A DNA stretch of 64,000 nucleotides from Gaetbulibacter_A aestuarii (GCF_039537665.1 NZ_BAABAY010000007.1:62001-126000), one strand, 5' to 3'. Positions 43,354 to 53,534 are shown, numbered from the stretch's first letter. Translations and numbers: made by a program. Notes: generated by a model not told the origin, from the sequence alone.

Positions 43354-46245
43354 TTAATACCAGCGACGTGTAAATAAACCGATAAGCGTTTTGAAATTTA
43401 AGGTCACTAAAAACCGAATCTTCCGGTCGTAGTTTGGCTGACCAATTTCGAAGCCATTATTAGAAGCTACCGGAAAATAAAGTTCAAAATAATCGGTAAC
43501 CAAACTCAGTTTTATACCCGAATCGTAAGCAAAATACGGTGTGAATCCTTCATTCTTTAAAAGGCCGATATCGCCATAGGCATGGATCCAGTTCCAGATG
43601 CTCACCGTGCCGTTAAGTGTTGTTATCCATTGGTTGGCATATCGGGTTGGCAAAATAGATTTAAAACCGCCTTCTGCAACAATATATTGCTGCGATGCCA
43701 AACCGGTAGATTCAGAGCGTCCAATATAATTGTAATCAAATAAATAATCAGAGGGTCGATCAAGAGCAAAATCAAAATAACCGTTATCAGCTTGCGTATT
43801 ATTATTTAAAAACGTTCCTGCATACAAACGAAAACTGATTTGTCTGTTACTCAAAAATAATTTTCTATAAAAAGCCGTTGTTGAAATTTTACTAAAACGT
43901 TTGGATATTTCTAGATTTCCACGAAAAATAAAACTGTTGGAAAAATTAGAATCCGAAAAATAATACCGTGCATTTAGAACACTGTAATTTGGGGTATTTA
44001 AAGGGATATCAGGATCTCTGTCTCTATAGATACTTACGTTCCTGATATTGATACTTTGAAACAAATTACTCCTAAGATCCTTTTTACGATAAAACAATGA
44101 CACCGAAGGCGCCAAACCATTGGCATACAAATCGCGAGCATAACTGGTGCGACTTCCGGAGATTCCGGCATTAAAGGCATACCATCCAAAATCATTGATC
44201 TGTTGGGTTAAGGTAAAAAGAAAAGAGCCTAATAAGGCTTTTGATTTAAAACCATAGGTAGGTGTGAGTTTATAAATAAAAGGTTTCTTGATTATGGTTT
44301 TATTATAAATTTTTCCGCCCACAGTTACACCATCATAAATATTGTTGAATTCTAATACCGGCATAAAAAAGGTCTGGTTCTTACTGGGATCTTCTACATC
44401 CTTGAACAATTTTAACTGTAAAGGTTTGTTGAATACGCCATCCAAATTCTTGTAATTATTTGAGCGTCGAACTTCAGGAATAGTCCGGTTGTAATCCAAA
44501 ACCAAACGATTGGCATTATTTTTTGAAAGTACCAAAGTAGTGTCATTCAAAAAACCCTTTACCCAAATTTTATTTACAATACTATCTTCCTTTAAAGCGT
44601 AAAGGGATACTGGCATGGTATTATTTCGTCGATTTCGAAGGGTAACCATCAAAGAATCACCTCGATCAGTAACATCTGCGATCTTATAATCGATCTTTTT
44701 GTTTGTGGCGACATAATCTTCAAAAAACCAATCGATATCCTTTTGAGCATGCGTCTCCAGAATGGTTTTAAAATCCTGAGCTGAACTTTGTTTGAACTGC
44801 CATTCATTTACAAAGTTTTTGATGCTTTTTGAAACAACGTCATCTTCTAAATAGTCTTCTAAATATTTCAATCCCAATCCGGCCTTGTACATGTTGGAAA
44901 TACTGTAATTAAACTTGAGCAGGGAATCTCGAGCCATATCTAAAGGTTGATCAATAAACCGCCGCGCCATGTTTTTATAGCCTAAGTAATACTGATCGTT
45001 AAAATCAAGATTAACCGCATGAAACCATTTTAAACCAAATATTTTAGAAAAACTTCCTCCCAATTTCATTTCCGGATAATAGCGATCTACATAGGTCATC
45101 AGCCCATAAATCAGGATGCCATCGGTTACCCATTTTTCCTCTCTAGGATTAATTATAAGCACACGATCCAATACGGCGTTTGTGGTGGTTTTTAATAATT
45201 CCATTTCGTATTGGAATCTATTTGTAAAGGGCCGTAATTTTTCGGGTAATTGATTGAGACCATAAATGGGACTCTTCCGCTGATCGATATCTGAAACCAA
45301 AATATTTTTGATGGGCAACGGCCCAATAAGGGAATCTAAGAAGTTTGTGATCCTATTCCCTATTTGAAGTTTTGTTTCAGTATCTAAACTAGGTTCTGAA
45401 ATGTTGGTTTTAATAGTAAACTTATCCGTTGGTAACCTATAGAAATCCGGATGTTTTTGAATATAAATCTGGAGATCACGTAAATTATTTCCTTCCAGAA
45501 ACACTTTTTTAGTATCCGCAAGTGCTTCTGTTTTGGTATGCACCAAACCAGAACTCAACGTGTAATATTCAGGAATAGTAAAGTTGACCTTGTAATCGCA
45601 TAAGGGCGCATAAAAATCAATAAGATCTTTGTCGCTATAAACTTCCCACTCCCCATCGTATACCGCAGGAATGATATACCACGATCGCAAGTAAAAATTA
45701 TTGTTTCTGGTGTAACCGTTACCGGTAAAACGACTGTCAGGAAGCTTCACGGTATATTGTAAATTAATGATTGTTGAACTATCGGGTAATAAAGGCTTTC
45801 GAAGATCGATCTTTAAAATATCATCAATGGCATCCGGCTTTTCCCAGGCCAAAGTTTCGCTTTTAGCATTGGAAATGTTTTGAAGATCTGTAGAACCGCG
45901 TTCTTCAGGTTTGGCAAAATGAAAAATCCGTTTGTAGTCTTCTTCAAAACGTATGGCGAGCGGCGTCGTTTTGTTGGCATAGCTGTTTGGCCAATTATGA
46001 AACCAAATCGTCTTTAAGGTATCCTTCGAATAATTATGATAAACAACCTTTTGATTAATAGCGATGGTATGGCCTAAAGTATCTAAAACCGCATCGATTT
46101 CAATATCCTGATGAAGATAATTTTTATAAGTTTGCTTTGACGTAAATGAATCGCCTTCTGTTGCGTTTTGAGTTTGGCCAAAAACTGCAAAAGGCATCAT
46201 TAAAACCAAATAGAAAAAAATTATATTGCCATTCTTCATAACCAA
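43354..46245 (-). CDS. M1-like aminopeptidase fold with C-terminal barrel, no HExxH
   Basis: The protein (963 aa) has a signal peptide ending FAVFGQ. An M1-type N-terminal beta domain (KVVYHNYSKDTLKTIWFHNW) and a helical gluzincin-like part follow (EEKWVTDGILIYGLMTYVDR, YLEDYLEDDVVSKSIKNF). The C-terminal ~350 residues look like an outer-membrane barrel, ending KIRFLVTLNFKTLIGLFTRRWY-like strands. I found no HExxH zinc motif; the expected place reads YEMELLKTTTNAVLDR. It is probably a non-catalytic surface protein. A second ATG at 46239 could be the start. Confidence 0.75.
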   Translation of the reverse strand: MVMKNGNIIFFYLVLMMPFAVFGQTQNATEGDSFTSKQTYKNYLHQDIEIDAVLDTLGHTIAINQKVVYHNYSKDTLKTIWFHNWPNSYANKTTPLAIRFEEDYKRIFHFAKPEERGSTDLQNISNAKSETLAWEKPDAIDDILKIDLRKPLLPDSSTIINLQYTVKLPDSRFTGNGYTRNNNFYLRSWYIIPAVYDGEWEVYSDKDLIDFYAPLCDYKVNFTIPEYYTLSSGLVHTKTEALADTKKVFLEGNNLRDLQIYIQKHPDFYRLPTDKFTIKTNISEPSLDTETKLQIGNRITNFLDSLIGPLPIKNILVSDIDQRKSPIYGLNQLPEKLRPFTNRFQYEMELLKTTTNAVLDRVLIINPREEKWVTDGILIYGLMTYVDRYYPEMKLGGSFSKIFGLKWFHAVNLDFNDQYYLGYKNMARRFIDQPLDMARDSLLKFNYSISNMYKAGLGLKYLEDYLEDDVVSKSIKNFVNEWQFKQSSAQDFKTILETHAQKDIDWFFEDYVATNKKIDYKIADVTDRGDSLMVTLRNRRNNTMPVSLYALKEDSIVNKIWVKGFLNDTTLVLSKNNANRLVLDYNRTIPEVRRSNNYKNLDGVFNKPLQLKLFKDVEDPSKNQTFFMPVLEFNNIYDGVTVGGKIYNKTIIKKPFIYKLTPTYGFKSKALLGSFLFTLTQQINDFGWYAFNAGISGSRTSYARDLYANGLAPSVSLFYRKKDLRSNLFQSINIRNVSIYRDRDPDIPLNTPNYSVLNARYYFSDSNFSNSFIFRGNLEISKRFSKISTTAFYRKLFLSNRQISFRLYAGTFLNNNTQADNGYFDFALDRPSDYLFDYNYIGRSESTGLASQQYIVAEGGFKSILPTRYANQWITTLNGTVSIWNWIHAYGDIGLLKNEGFTPYFAYDSGIKLSLVTDYFELYFPVASNNGFEIGQPNYDRKIRFLVTLNFKTLIGLFTRRWY

Positions 46246-46386
46246 ACCGAAGCCGCATAACTACATAAAAACTACCTTTAAATGTGTTGAATACCGGAGT
46301 GCGTAAATATAGATTTTCAGTTTTAAATCTAAAATTAAATTCTTAAGCAATTTTAAATTTTTTGATTTTTTTTAGAAAGAAAAAAC

Positions 46387-48381
46387 TCAATTTTCATCCT
46401 TCTCAGTCTTAACTTTTAAACCTCCATGGCGATACAGATCATCAGCCACTTCATAAAAGGCTATACTCGTATTCACATAGGTGGTATCTGCTGGAATAGG
46501 AGTCAAACTATTGTCTAAATTATCATAAGCATAGAAATTTGCATTTTTTTGTTCATCCAGAACCACAACTTTATTATCCTTGAAATAGCCTAATTTCCTG
46601 TAATTACCAACAAAAGCCCGAAGGTCTTCCTTGGGCATATTAAGAATGTCGTTTCCAAAGAAATTCGAATTATAATTCCAGTTTAAACGCGCGAATAAGG
46701 TTGGAAAAACATCTATCTGTGAGGCCAGAGTAAACACTTGTTTCGGCATCGTTTTCGGGAGGTTAATAATAAATGCAGGTATCCTGTAATTTTTAATATC
46801 CAGTTCCCAGCGTCCGGCACTACTGGCACAGTGATCGCTCATGATCACAAACACCGTATTTTCATACCAGGGTTTATCCTTGGCATTTTTAAAAAACTGA
46901 TTAATCGCATAATCCGTATATTTCACAGCACCATCACGGCCCGTTCCGGAAGGTATATCGATCTTACCTTCAGGGTATGTATAAGGTTTATGATTAGAAG
47001 TTGTCATCACAAAATCAAAGAACGGAATACTATCTGCGTATGATTTATCGGCCTCTTTAATCACCTTATTATAAAGGTCCATATCACAAACGCCCCAGGC
47101 ATTTTCAAAGGTAACTTCATTATCCTCGATGTTGGTTCGCGTAGTTTTAATAGAACTATCCAGTAAATACCCTCTGCCACGGTCTATAATATTAAAGCCA
47201 TTTCTTCCAAAAAATGTATTCATATTATCAAAATAACCATCACCTCCATAAAAAAAGTTTCGAGTATAGCCTTTCTGTTTAAACACCTCGCCAATAGTGA
47301 AGAGATTCCTATTGTTTTCTCGTTTTACAATGCTACGTCCGGGCGTTGGTGGAATGGATAAGGTAATGGCTTCCATCCCACGCACAGTGCGTGTTCCTGT
47401 GGCGTATAAATTCTTAAAAAACAAACTGCTTGAGTTGGCTAAAGAATCTAATGTTGGCGTAATATTTTTGTCATTACCATAGGTTCCTAAAAAATCTGCA
47501 CTTAAACTTTCAACACAAATAAAAATAACATTAGGCGTTTCCGGCGGAATCGTATCAATTGGATTATTTTTAATAGCGCGGTAGATGCTATGTCCCTCGG
47601 GATTAAAAAAGCTATCGCGGGAAAATGTATACTTTTCTTTTACAATATTGAAAGCTTCTTCCTTTGGTATGGTTTTATAAAATTCTCCGTAAGGCAATTC
47701 ATTGTTCTTAAAGGCGGCAAAAAACGAGTAAATACCTGATTTTGCCAATTCATTATTATAGCGATTTTCTGAAAAATCGGCATTATCATTTTTGATGAAA
47801 AATAAATTAAAAAGTAATAGAATGATCCAGGGTGCCATGGCAAAAGCTCTCGTTCTAAAACTGGTATCACTGCGAAACGTTTTTTTGAAATAGCCAAGTT
47901 TATAAACAATTACCAAACTCAAAAGCACCATAAATAGGATTCCTGAAATAAGATAAGGCAATGGATAAGATTGATTGATGTTTTGAACCACCTCGTAGGT
48001 ATAGATCAAATAATCTACAGCTATAAAATTATAACGTCGATGAAATTCATCCCAGAAAGTAAATTCACCAAAAAATGAAAAATAAATTACAAGCAATCCC
48101 AAAAAGAAGCCCAGATAAGTTATGACCTTATCTGCAATAGAGCCATAAAAACGCTTTGGAAAAATGAGAAGGTATATTAAAAATGGAATGGCGAAAAATG
48201 AAATTGTAGCCAAATCAAAAAGAAATCCCAAACCGAAAGTAGCCATCAGGTTAATGACATGGGTATCGACCTCAGAAAAATTCCAAACAAAAAAACTTAT
48301 GCGCACCAGAAATGAAACAATCAAAAAGAGTCCGATAAACGCCTTAAAAAGTGCAAATCGTGATGGGAAGATTTTGGACAT
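46387..48381 (-). CDS. LTA-synthase-like phosphoglycerol transferase/sulfatase-fold enzyme
   Basis: The protein (664 aa) has five N-terminal TM helices (~1-200) and then a large extracytoplasmic domain of the alkaline-phosphatase superfamily. NVIFICVESLSADFLGTYGN starts the domain, TGTRTVRGMEA holds the likely nucleophile Thr, and VIMSDHCASSAGRW gives metal ligands. LTA synthases transfer glycerol phosphate. Gram-negative members probably modify periplasmic glucans or lipids with phosphoglycerol or phosphoethanolamine. It stands alone. Confidence 0.85.
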   Translation of the reverse strand: MSKIFPSRFALFKAFIGLFLIVSFLVRISFFVWNFSEVDTHVINLMATFGLGFLFDLATISFFAIPFLIYLLIFPKRFYGSIADKVITYLGFFLGLLVIYFSFFGEFTFWDEFHRRYNFIAVDYLIYTYEVVQNINQSYPLPYLISGILFMVLLSLVIVYKLGYFKKTFRSDTSFRTRAFAMAPWIILLLFNLFFIKNDNADFSENRYNNELAKSGIYSFFAAFKNNELPYGEFYKTIPKEEAFNIVKEKYTFSRDSFFNPEGHSIYRAIKNNPIDTIPPETPNVIFICVESLSADFLGTYGNDKNITPTLDSLANSSSLFFKNLYATGTRTVRGMEAITLSIPPTPGRSIVKRENNRNLFTIGEVFKQKGYTRNFFYGGDGYFDNMNTFFGRNGFNIIDRGRGYLLDSSIKTTRTNIEDNEVTFENAWGVCDMDLYNKVIKEADKSYADSIPFFDFVMTTSNHKPYTYPEGKIDIPSGTGRDGAVKYTDYAINQFFKNAKDKPWYENTVFVIMSDHCASSAGRWELDIKNYRIPAFIINLPKTMPKQVFTLASQIDVFPTLFARLNWNYNSNFFGNDILNMPKEDLRAFVGNYRKLGYFKDNKVVVLDEQKNANFYAYDNLDNSLTPIPADTTYVNTSIAFYEVADDLYRHGGLKVKTEKDEN

Positions 48382-48505
48382 TGGTTTGCAGTTGGAAATT
48401 AACCTTGGTAAAAATAAGTCAAAATTCTAATTTACAATTGAGTTTACCCTCATTTTATAAATAAAATTGAAAATAGATAGCTCTTTTTCATTTAAAAACA
48501 GGAAT

Positions 48506-48543
48506 AAAAAAGCTTCAAAACAAACGAATGCCTTGATGCTTTC
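48506..48543 (-). terminator. Intrinsic terminator after the second PepSY-like gene
   Basis: On the minus strand AAAGCATCAA pairs with TTGAAGCTTT (one mismatch), followed by TTTTTATT. It lies 40 bp beyond the stop at 48583. Confidence 0.7.
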
Positions 48544-48582
48544 TTAAAAAACAACCAATAAACTATGAATCATGAGAAACTA

Positions 48583-49035
48583 CTAATCAATATCTTCTTT
48601 AATTTTATTTTGACTCAAAATATCTCCTGACTTATTCGCTATAATTTCGGTTCCCAGATCGCCTTCACCAAGCATTATTTCATAAAAAGTACCATCAGGA
48701 GTTACAGAAAGTTCCACTTCCGTTATGTTATCATTCGGAAATTGCTTCTCGATCTGTGAGCGCAAATTATGTGGTAAGCTTGAAATTGTAATTTCGTGTT
48801 CGGTTTCCTTCCAGGTGCCATTGTCCTCATAGTTTACGGAGTAAGCGATGCCATCCATTTTAAACTCCCCTTCCCATTCTGAAATATTTTCTTTGTCCCA
48901 TGTCACTTTGGATACATTAGGGAATTTTTTTGCAAAAGCCGCTTTAACTACTTTGGGAGCATCATGCTTTAATAGTGCCGTAAAAGCCACTACCAAACCA
49001 ATTAAAACAACTCCTATTATGATTAATTTTTTCAT
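48583..49035 (-). CDS. PepSY-like periplasmic protein, copy 2
   Basis: The protein (150 aa) has a signal or anchor (LIIIGVVLIGLVVAFTALL). Two PepSY-like halves follow: APKVVKAAFAKKFPNVSKVT with WEGEFKMDGIAYSVNYEDNG, then LRSQIEKQFPNDNITEVELS. About half its residues match the neighbour at 49148, so it is a tandem duplicate. The upstream gap has 11-bp repeats (49083-49111), marking it as a target of the two-component system next door. Confidence 0.82.
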   Translation of the reverse strand: MKKLIIIGVVLIGLVVAFTALLKHDAPKVVKAAFAKKFPNVSKVTWDKENISEWEGEFKMDGIAYSVNYEDNGTWKETEHEITISSLPHNLRSQIEKQFPNDNITEVELSVTPDGTFYEIMLGEGDLGTEIIANKSGDILSQNKIKEDID

Positions 49036-49082
49036 TACAAACCTCGTTTTAAATTATTAACTGAATAAAGGTAATAATGAAT

Positions 49083-49111
49083 TTTAAAGAAATTTTTAAG
49101 TGTGTTTCAGA
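49083..49111 (-). promoter_or_regulatory. 11-bp tandem repeats upstream of PepSY copy 2
   Basis: TTTAAAG (49083) and TTTTAAG (49094) are exactly 11 bp apart, with a weaker third copy at 49105 (TTTCAGA). They lie 48-76 bp before the ATG at 49035. Confidence 0.6.
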
Positions 49112-49147
49112 AATCATGGCGACACTCCTTTTTTAGAACCTGAAAAA

Positions 49148-49603
49148 TTAGTCTTCATCGGCCTTCGTTACCTTCTTCTGACTTAGAATCTGCCCATTGC
49201 TATTTGCTACAACTTCCTTAATAATCTCATCCTTTTCGAGAACCAATTCAAACATTTTACCTTTATCCGTTTCTGAAATTTCGGGTTCTTCTATTTTATA
49301 GCCCGGGAATTTCTGTTTGATCTGCATTTTTAGATCCTTAGGTAGTTCTGAAGTACTTATCTTATGCTCGGTTTCTTTCCAGGTACCATCATCAAGAAAA
49401 TTAGCTGAATACTCTTTACCGTTTAATTTGAATTCAGCTTCCCATTCATTGGCATTCTCCTTATCCCAACGTACTTGTTTGGCATTTGGAAACTTCGAAT
49501 GAAATGCATCAGTTACTTTTTTTGGAGCATCTTGTTTTATTGGAGCAAAAGCAAATAACAATCCGGCCAAAAACATTCCAGTAATAATTTTTAAATTTTT
49601 CAT
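49148..49603 (-). CDS. PepSY-like periplasmic protein, copy 1
   Basis: The protein (151 aa) has a signal peptide (MFLAGLLFAFAPIKQ). Repeats are APKKVTDAFHSKFPNAKQVR with WEAEFKLNGKEYSANFLDDG, then LKMQIKQKFPGYKIEEPEIS. PepSY-like proteins next to OmpR-type two-component genes are a common arrangement and may feed back on the sensor (inference). It lies 93 bp after the sensor kinase gene and has its own four-repeat operator. Confidence 0.82.
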   Translation of the reverse strand: MKNLKIITGMFLAGLLFAFAPIKQDAPKKVTDAFHSKFPNAKQVRWDKENANEWEAEFKLNGKEYSANFLDDGTWKETEHKISTSELPKDLKMQIKQKFPGYKIEEPEISETDKGKMFELVLEKDEIIKEVVANSNGQILSQKKVTKADED

Positions 49604-49650
49604 TTTTAAAATAGTTTTAGATTTATAATTGCTTAAATATATTATGGAAT

Positions 49651-49690
49651 TTTAAAGTTCCTTTTAAGACAATCTAAAGCTAGTTTAAAG
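49651..49690 (-). promoter_or_regulatory. Four 11-bp tandem repeats upstream of PepSY copy 1
   Basis: TTTAAAG (49651), TTTTAAG (49662), TCTAAAG (49673) and TTTAAAG (49684) are spaced exactly 11 bp. This is the period of tandem OmpR/PhoB-family sites, and the sequence is close to the PmrA/QseB box (CTTAA-N6-CTTAA). They lie 48-87 bp before the ATG at 49603. Confidence 0.7.
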
Positions 49691-49695
49691 AAAAT

Positions 49696-50958
49696 CTAAT
49701 GGTTTTTTGAAAGTTGAAAATCAACTGAGAAAATATGGTGCTTGTTTTCGAATTTATAGCTAACACTGAAGCCGTAGAGGTTACAAATCTTCTTTACGAT
49801 GGCCAATCCCAAACCTGTAGATTGTTTGGCTTTAGATTCGCGATAAAAGCGCATAAATAGTTTATCAGGGTTATCAATGGGCCTATCGCCCTCATTCATA
49901 AAGCGCAACACATGATTGTTCGACGTAATAATAACCTCAGATTTTTCTTTAGAATGTTTAATGGCGTTGGACAACAAGTTATTAATAAGCATATCGACCA
50001 GGTAGGGGTCCATTACAGCCATTAACTCTCCAACGTTTTGATATTTAATATGTGTCATCTGCATTTCTTCAAAACCTTTAATTTTCTCATTGATCATGGT
50101 CGAGATACTGATCTTTTGAACATTGTCGAATTGCTTTTTATCAATTTTAGTTAAAATAGTCATGCGTTTATTCAGTTGTTTCAACCGCTGAATATCCTTT
50201 TGAATGGAGGTGAGGTGTTCAAACTGTTTATCGCTGAGATTTTGGGCATTGATAATATTTTCAATCTTAGCCTGAATAATAGCTAATGGGGTTTGCATTT
50301 CATGCGAAACATCTTCTGTAAATTGTTTCAGATTCTCGTAATCCTGTTTTACTTTGGTAGTTAATAACTCGATCTGTTTTTTTAATTCTGAAAACTCCAA
50401 AACATCACTATCCTCTAGGGTTATATCCCTATCGCCAGCAACAGAAAATTGTTTCATTTCTTCCAGATTATGAAAAAATGAACTCCAGAGTTTGATGTTT
50501 CGCGTGGTACTGAAATAAAAAAGGAAAATGAAAGCCAATAAGAAAATGGAAATATTTGATATAACTATGGCCAGAAGGAAATCTTGCGATTCAACTTCCA
50601 TGTTTCTAACTGTAATTTGATAATTCTCATTATTAATTCGTCTGAATGTTGTCAACTCCTTAAAAAGTTCCATTTCATTTTGAGAGGGATCGTAAATAAC
50701 AGTATCTGTGAGTCTTTGTAGTTTTAGAGCGTCTACTCTTTTCACTTCGGCGACCGGTGGTAATGAATACGTGGAACCATCTTTTTTTATCGTACTGGCA
50801 ATACGTGCTTCAGTAGAATATAGAGATTCTTCAATCTCCCGTTCAAATAAATGTTTCGTGTAAATATACAAGGCTATCGAACTTAAAAAAGCCAATATCA
50901 TGCCTATCATCAAAAAGATCTTAGACGTTTTTTGGATGAGTTTACGTTTTTTAGTCAC
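49696..50958 (-). CDS. Sensor histidine kinase
   Basis: The protein (420 aa) has two TM helices (IFLMIGMILAFLSSIALYIY; FLLAIVISNISIFLLAFIFL) around a periplasmic sensor of ~100 residues. The HisKA box is DVSHEMQTPLAIIQ (~230), followed by an HATPase with LINNLLSNAIKHS and STGLGLAIVKKICNLYG. No typical HAMP is obvious. It starts 3 bp after the response regulator stop, so the two are one operon. The signal is unknown; the target set suggests envelope or metal stress. Confidence 0.93.
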   Translation of the reverse strand: MTKKRKLIQKTSKIFLMIGMILAFLSSIALYIYTKHLFEREIEESLYSTEARIASTIKKDGSTYSLPPVAEVKRVDALKLQRLTDTVIYDPSQNEMELFKELTTFRRINNENYQITVRNMEVESQDFLLAIVISNISIFLLAFIFLFYFSTTRNIKLWSSFFHNLEEMKQFSVAGDRDITLEDSDVLEFSELKKQIELLTTKVKQDYENLKQFTEDVSHEMQTPLAIIQAKIENIINAQNLSDKQFEHLTSIQKDIQRLKQLNKRMTILTKIDKKQFDNVQKISISTMINEKIKGFEEMQMTHIKYQNVGELMAVMDPYLVDMLINNLLSNAIKHSKEKSEVIITSNNHVLRFMNEGDRPIDNPDKLFMRFYRESKAKQSTGLGLAIVKKICNLYGFSVSYKFENKHHIFSVDFQLSKNH

Positions 50959-50961
50959 GTC

Positions 50962-51636
50962 CTATTCTTCTATAAATTTATACCCGCTTCCGTAGGCCGT
51001 TTTTATATACTTGGCGCCTTCCGCAGTCAGTTTTTTTCGCAAATTATTGATATGCACGTAAATAAAATCAAAATTATCGAGTAGATCACTATCATCACCC
51101 CAAAGATGCTCTGCAATAATTTCTTTCGAAAGTACGCGCCCCTGATTTGAAATAAAAAATACCAGAAGATCATATTCTTTTCGCGTTAAAGCAATGGCCT
51201 TATCGTTTATGTAAGCCGTTCTGGAGTTAGTGTCTATACGGATCTCATTGAATTCCATTTGGGCATCGCCACCATATTTTCCGCGCCGAAGTACGGCATT
51301 GATACGTGCGTTTAGTTCTGCTAAATGAAATGGTTTAGTGATGTAATCATCAGCTCCTAAATCCAAACCTTCCAACTTGTCGTTAAGTGAATTATTGGCT
51401 GAAATAATGATGATACTCGCCCTTTTCTTTCCTTTTTTCATTGAACGAATAATATCCAGACCACTACCGGTAACCAGATTCAGATCTAAAATTATAACAT
51501 CATAATCATAAATAGCCGTTTTTTCCAGAGCTTCTTCAAAATTAGAGGCCACTTCACAAATATGCCCATCACGCTCCAAATAAGTTACTACAGAGCTTTG
51601 TAAATCCAGTTCGTCTTCAGCGATTAAATATTTCAT
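50962..51636 (-). CDS. OmpR/PhoB family response regulator
   Basis: The protein (224 aa) has a receiver domain (KYLIAEDELDLQSSVVTYLE; phospho-Asp in VIILDLNLVTGSG; Lys in DYITKPFHL) and a C-terminal winged helix (LTRKEYDLLVFFISNQGRVL, NNLRKKL, IKTAYGSGYKF). It is of the PmrA/QseB/CusR-like size. Winged-helix regulators of this group bind tandem 11-bp repeats, which are found upstream of it and four other units in this window. Confidence 0.94.
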   Translation of the reverse strand: MKYLIAEDELDLQSSVVTYLERDGHICEVASNFEEALEKTAIYDYDVIILDLNLVTGSGLDIIRSMKKGKKRASIIIISANNSLNDKLEGLDLGADDYITKPFHLAELNARINAVLRRGKYGGDAQMEFNEIRIDTNSRTAYINDKAIALTRKEYDLLVFFISNQGRVLSKEIIAEHLWGDDSDLLDNFDFIYVHINNLRKKLTAEGAKYIKTAYGSGYKFIEE

Positions 51637-51670
51637 AATGTAAAATTACAAGATAAATTTAGTATCGCTT

Positions 51671-51688
51671 TCTAAATTAATTCTAAAG
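51671..51688 (-). promoter_or_regulatory. 11-bp tandem repeat upstream of the response regulator
   Basis: TCTAAAT (51671) and TCTAAAG (51682) are exactly 11 bp apart, 35 bp before the response-regulator ATG. This suggests autoregulation. Confidence 0.55.
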
Positions 51689-51782
51689 ATTTAATTTCGT
51701 TACCATAAAGACTAACTGACTTAATACTTTCTTAAGAATTATTCGTTAACTTTAGTAATTATAAGTCCTTATAATTTTAATT

Positions 51783-53513
51783 ATGCCCAAAAAATTAAAT
51801 CAACTGGAAGCGACGGCCATTTGTGGTAACGACATCAGTTCTTCCTGTTTGTATGTTTCAGCTCTCGCCATAGTTTATGCAGGACAATACGCGTGGATCT
51901 CACTCCTTATAGTAGCTTTGGTTCTGTTTTTTTTTAGAAGAATTTATGGCGAAGTTGTAGGAGCTTTGCCTCTTAATGGTGGTGCCTACAACGCCTTATT
52001 GAATACAACCAAAAAATCGACAGCCTCCCTGGCGGCATCCCTTACGGTTCTAAGTTATATGGCCACAGCTGTGATCTCGGCCAGTGAAGCCGTAAAATAC
52101 GCGCACAGTATTTGGAGCGTTATTCCTGTGATCCCCGTGACCATCGGCTTATTGCTGATCTTTATGGGATTGGTCATTTTAGGAATAGGCGAATCATCAA
52201 AAGTGGCCATAGCCATCTTTATATTTCATTTGGTATCCTTAACTATATTATGTGCCTTTTGTATCTTCTTTTTGTTTGAAAACGGTATTGATGTACTTAT
52301 ATCGAATTTCAGCCGCCCCATCAAAGGGGGCTTTTTAACCGCTCTGTTTTTAGGATTTTCCGCTGCTATGTTGGGAATTAGTGGTTTTGAAAGTTCAGCC
52401 AATTACGTAGAAGAACAAGAAAAAGGGGTGTTCCCAAAAACCTTAAGAAATATGTGGATCGTGGTGACTATCTTTAATCCACTAATTGCCTTTTTAGCTT
52501 TAAGCATTGTTCCAATTCCTGAAGTGGTTGTAAACCAGGATGCACTTTTATCAATCATGGGAAAAACAGTTAGCGGACATTGGTTGTCGCTGCTCATTGG
52601 TATTGACGCTGCATTAGTATTAAGTGGTGCTGTACTTACATCATTTGTTGGTGTGGGCGGTTTGATGAAACGCATGGCGCTGGATCGCATTTTACCAAAC
52701 ATCCTTTTAAAACAAAATAAAAAAGGAAGTAATTACACCATTTATGCCCTCTTTTTTATTCTTTGTGTATCCATCTTACTTATTACGGAAGGAGATCTCG
52801 CCAAACTTGCAGGTGTTTATACGATTGCTTTTCTATCAGTCATGATCTTGTTTGGTTTTGGTAATTTACTTTTAAAGATTAACCGTGCACGCCTTCCGCG
52901 ACCTGAACGTTCAAGTTGGGTTGGATTATTTATTGGAATTTTAGCTGTGGGAGCCGCTATCGTTGGTAATATTATTTTGAATCCGGAATATCTGGCCATT
53001 TTCATGGAATACTTAATACCGACGCTCGCTGTGGTTTTCTTTATGTTCTATCGGACAAAAATATTTAAAGTATTCCTGATTATTCTTGACTACCTATTTC
53101 CGGATGAAGATCTATATTTCTTCAAATGGAATCGCATTATAAATGTGGCGCTTCATAACATCAATAAACAGCAATTTGTATACTTCACAAATCATGACGA
53201 TGTTGCTACTTTAAATAAAGTTTTATTGTATATTTCGGATAACGAAGCCACCCGAAGTGTAAAGATTGTAACGGTGTTGGATCAAGGTGAAAAGGTGGCC
53301 GATGGTTTGAAAGAAGATATTGAGGTTTTAGATCGGGCCTATCCTTCAATTAATGTTGAATTTATTGAAGAACCCGGAATTTTCGGACCGGAAAAAATTA
53401 AAGAATTATCCGAACGCTGGCGCATACCAACTAATTTTATGTTCATCGCCTCTCCCGGATATAAATTTCCCTACAAAATTCAGGAGTTAGGTGAAGTCAG
53501 ATTAATTATTTAA
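51783..53513 (+). CDS. APC superfamily permease with cytoplasmic C-domain
   Basis: The protein (576 aa) has about 12 TM helices in the first ~420 residues (GAYNALLNTTKKS, GFESSANYVEEQEKG) and then a soluble tail (INKQQFVYFTNHDDVATLNK, VKIVTVLDQGEK, FIEEPGIFGPEK). The tail resembles a Usp-like regulatory domain. The family moves amino acids, polyamines or potassium-type solutes. It is the first gene of a three-gene operon with an HMA-like protein and a second permease. The substrate is unknown. Confidence 0.85.
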   Translation: MPKKLNQLEATAICGNDISSSCLYVSALAIVYAGQYAWISLLIVALVLFFFRRIYGEVVGALPLNGGAYNALLNTTKKSTASLAASLTVLSYMATAVISASEAVKYAHSIWSVIPVIPVTIGLLLIFMGLVILGIGESSKVAIAIFIFHLVSLTILCAFCIFFLFENGIDVLISNFSRPIKGGFLTALFLGFSAAMLGISGFESSANYVEEQEKGVFPKTLRNMWIVVTIFNPLIAFLALSIVPIPEVVVNQDALLSIMGKTVSGHWLSLLIGIDAALVLSGAVLTSFVGVGGLMKRMALDRILPNILLKQNKKGSNYTIYALFFILCVSILLITEGDLAKLAGVYTIAFLSVMILFGFGNLLLKINRARLPRPERSSWVGLFIGILAVGAAIVGNIILNPEYLAIFMEYLIPTLAVVFFMFYRTKIFKVFLIILDYLFPDEDLYFFKWNRIINVALHNINKQQFVYFTNHDDVATLNKVLLYISDNEATRSVKIVTVLDQGEKVADGLKEDIEVLDRAYPSINVEFIEEPGIFGPEKIKELSERWRIPTNFMFIASPGYKFPYKIQELGEVRLII

Positions 53514-53534
53514 AAACAAATTGAAAAAAAGAAA

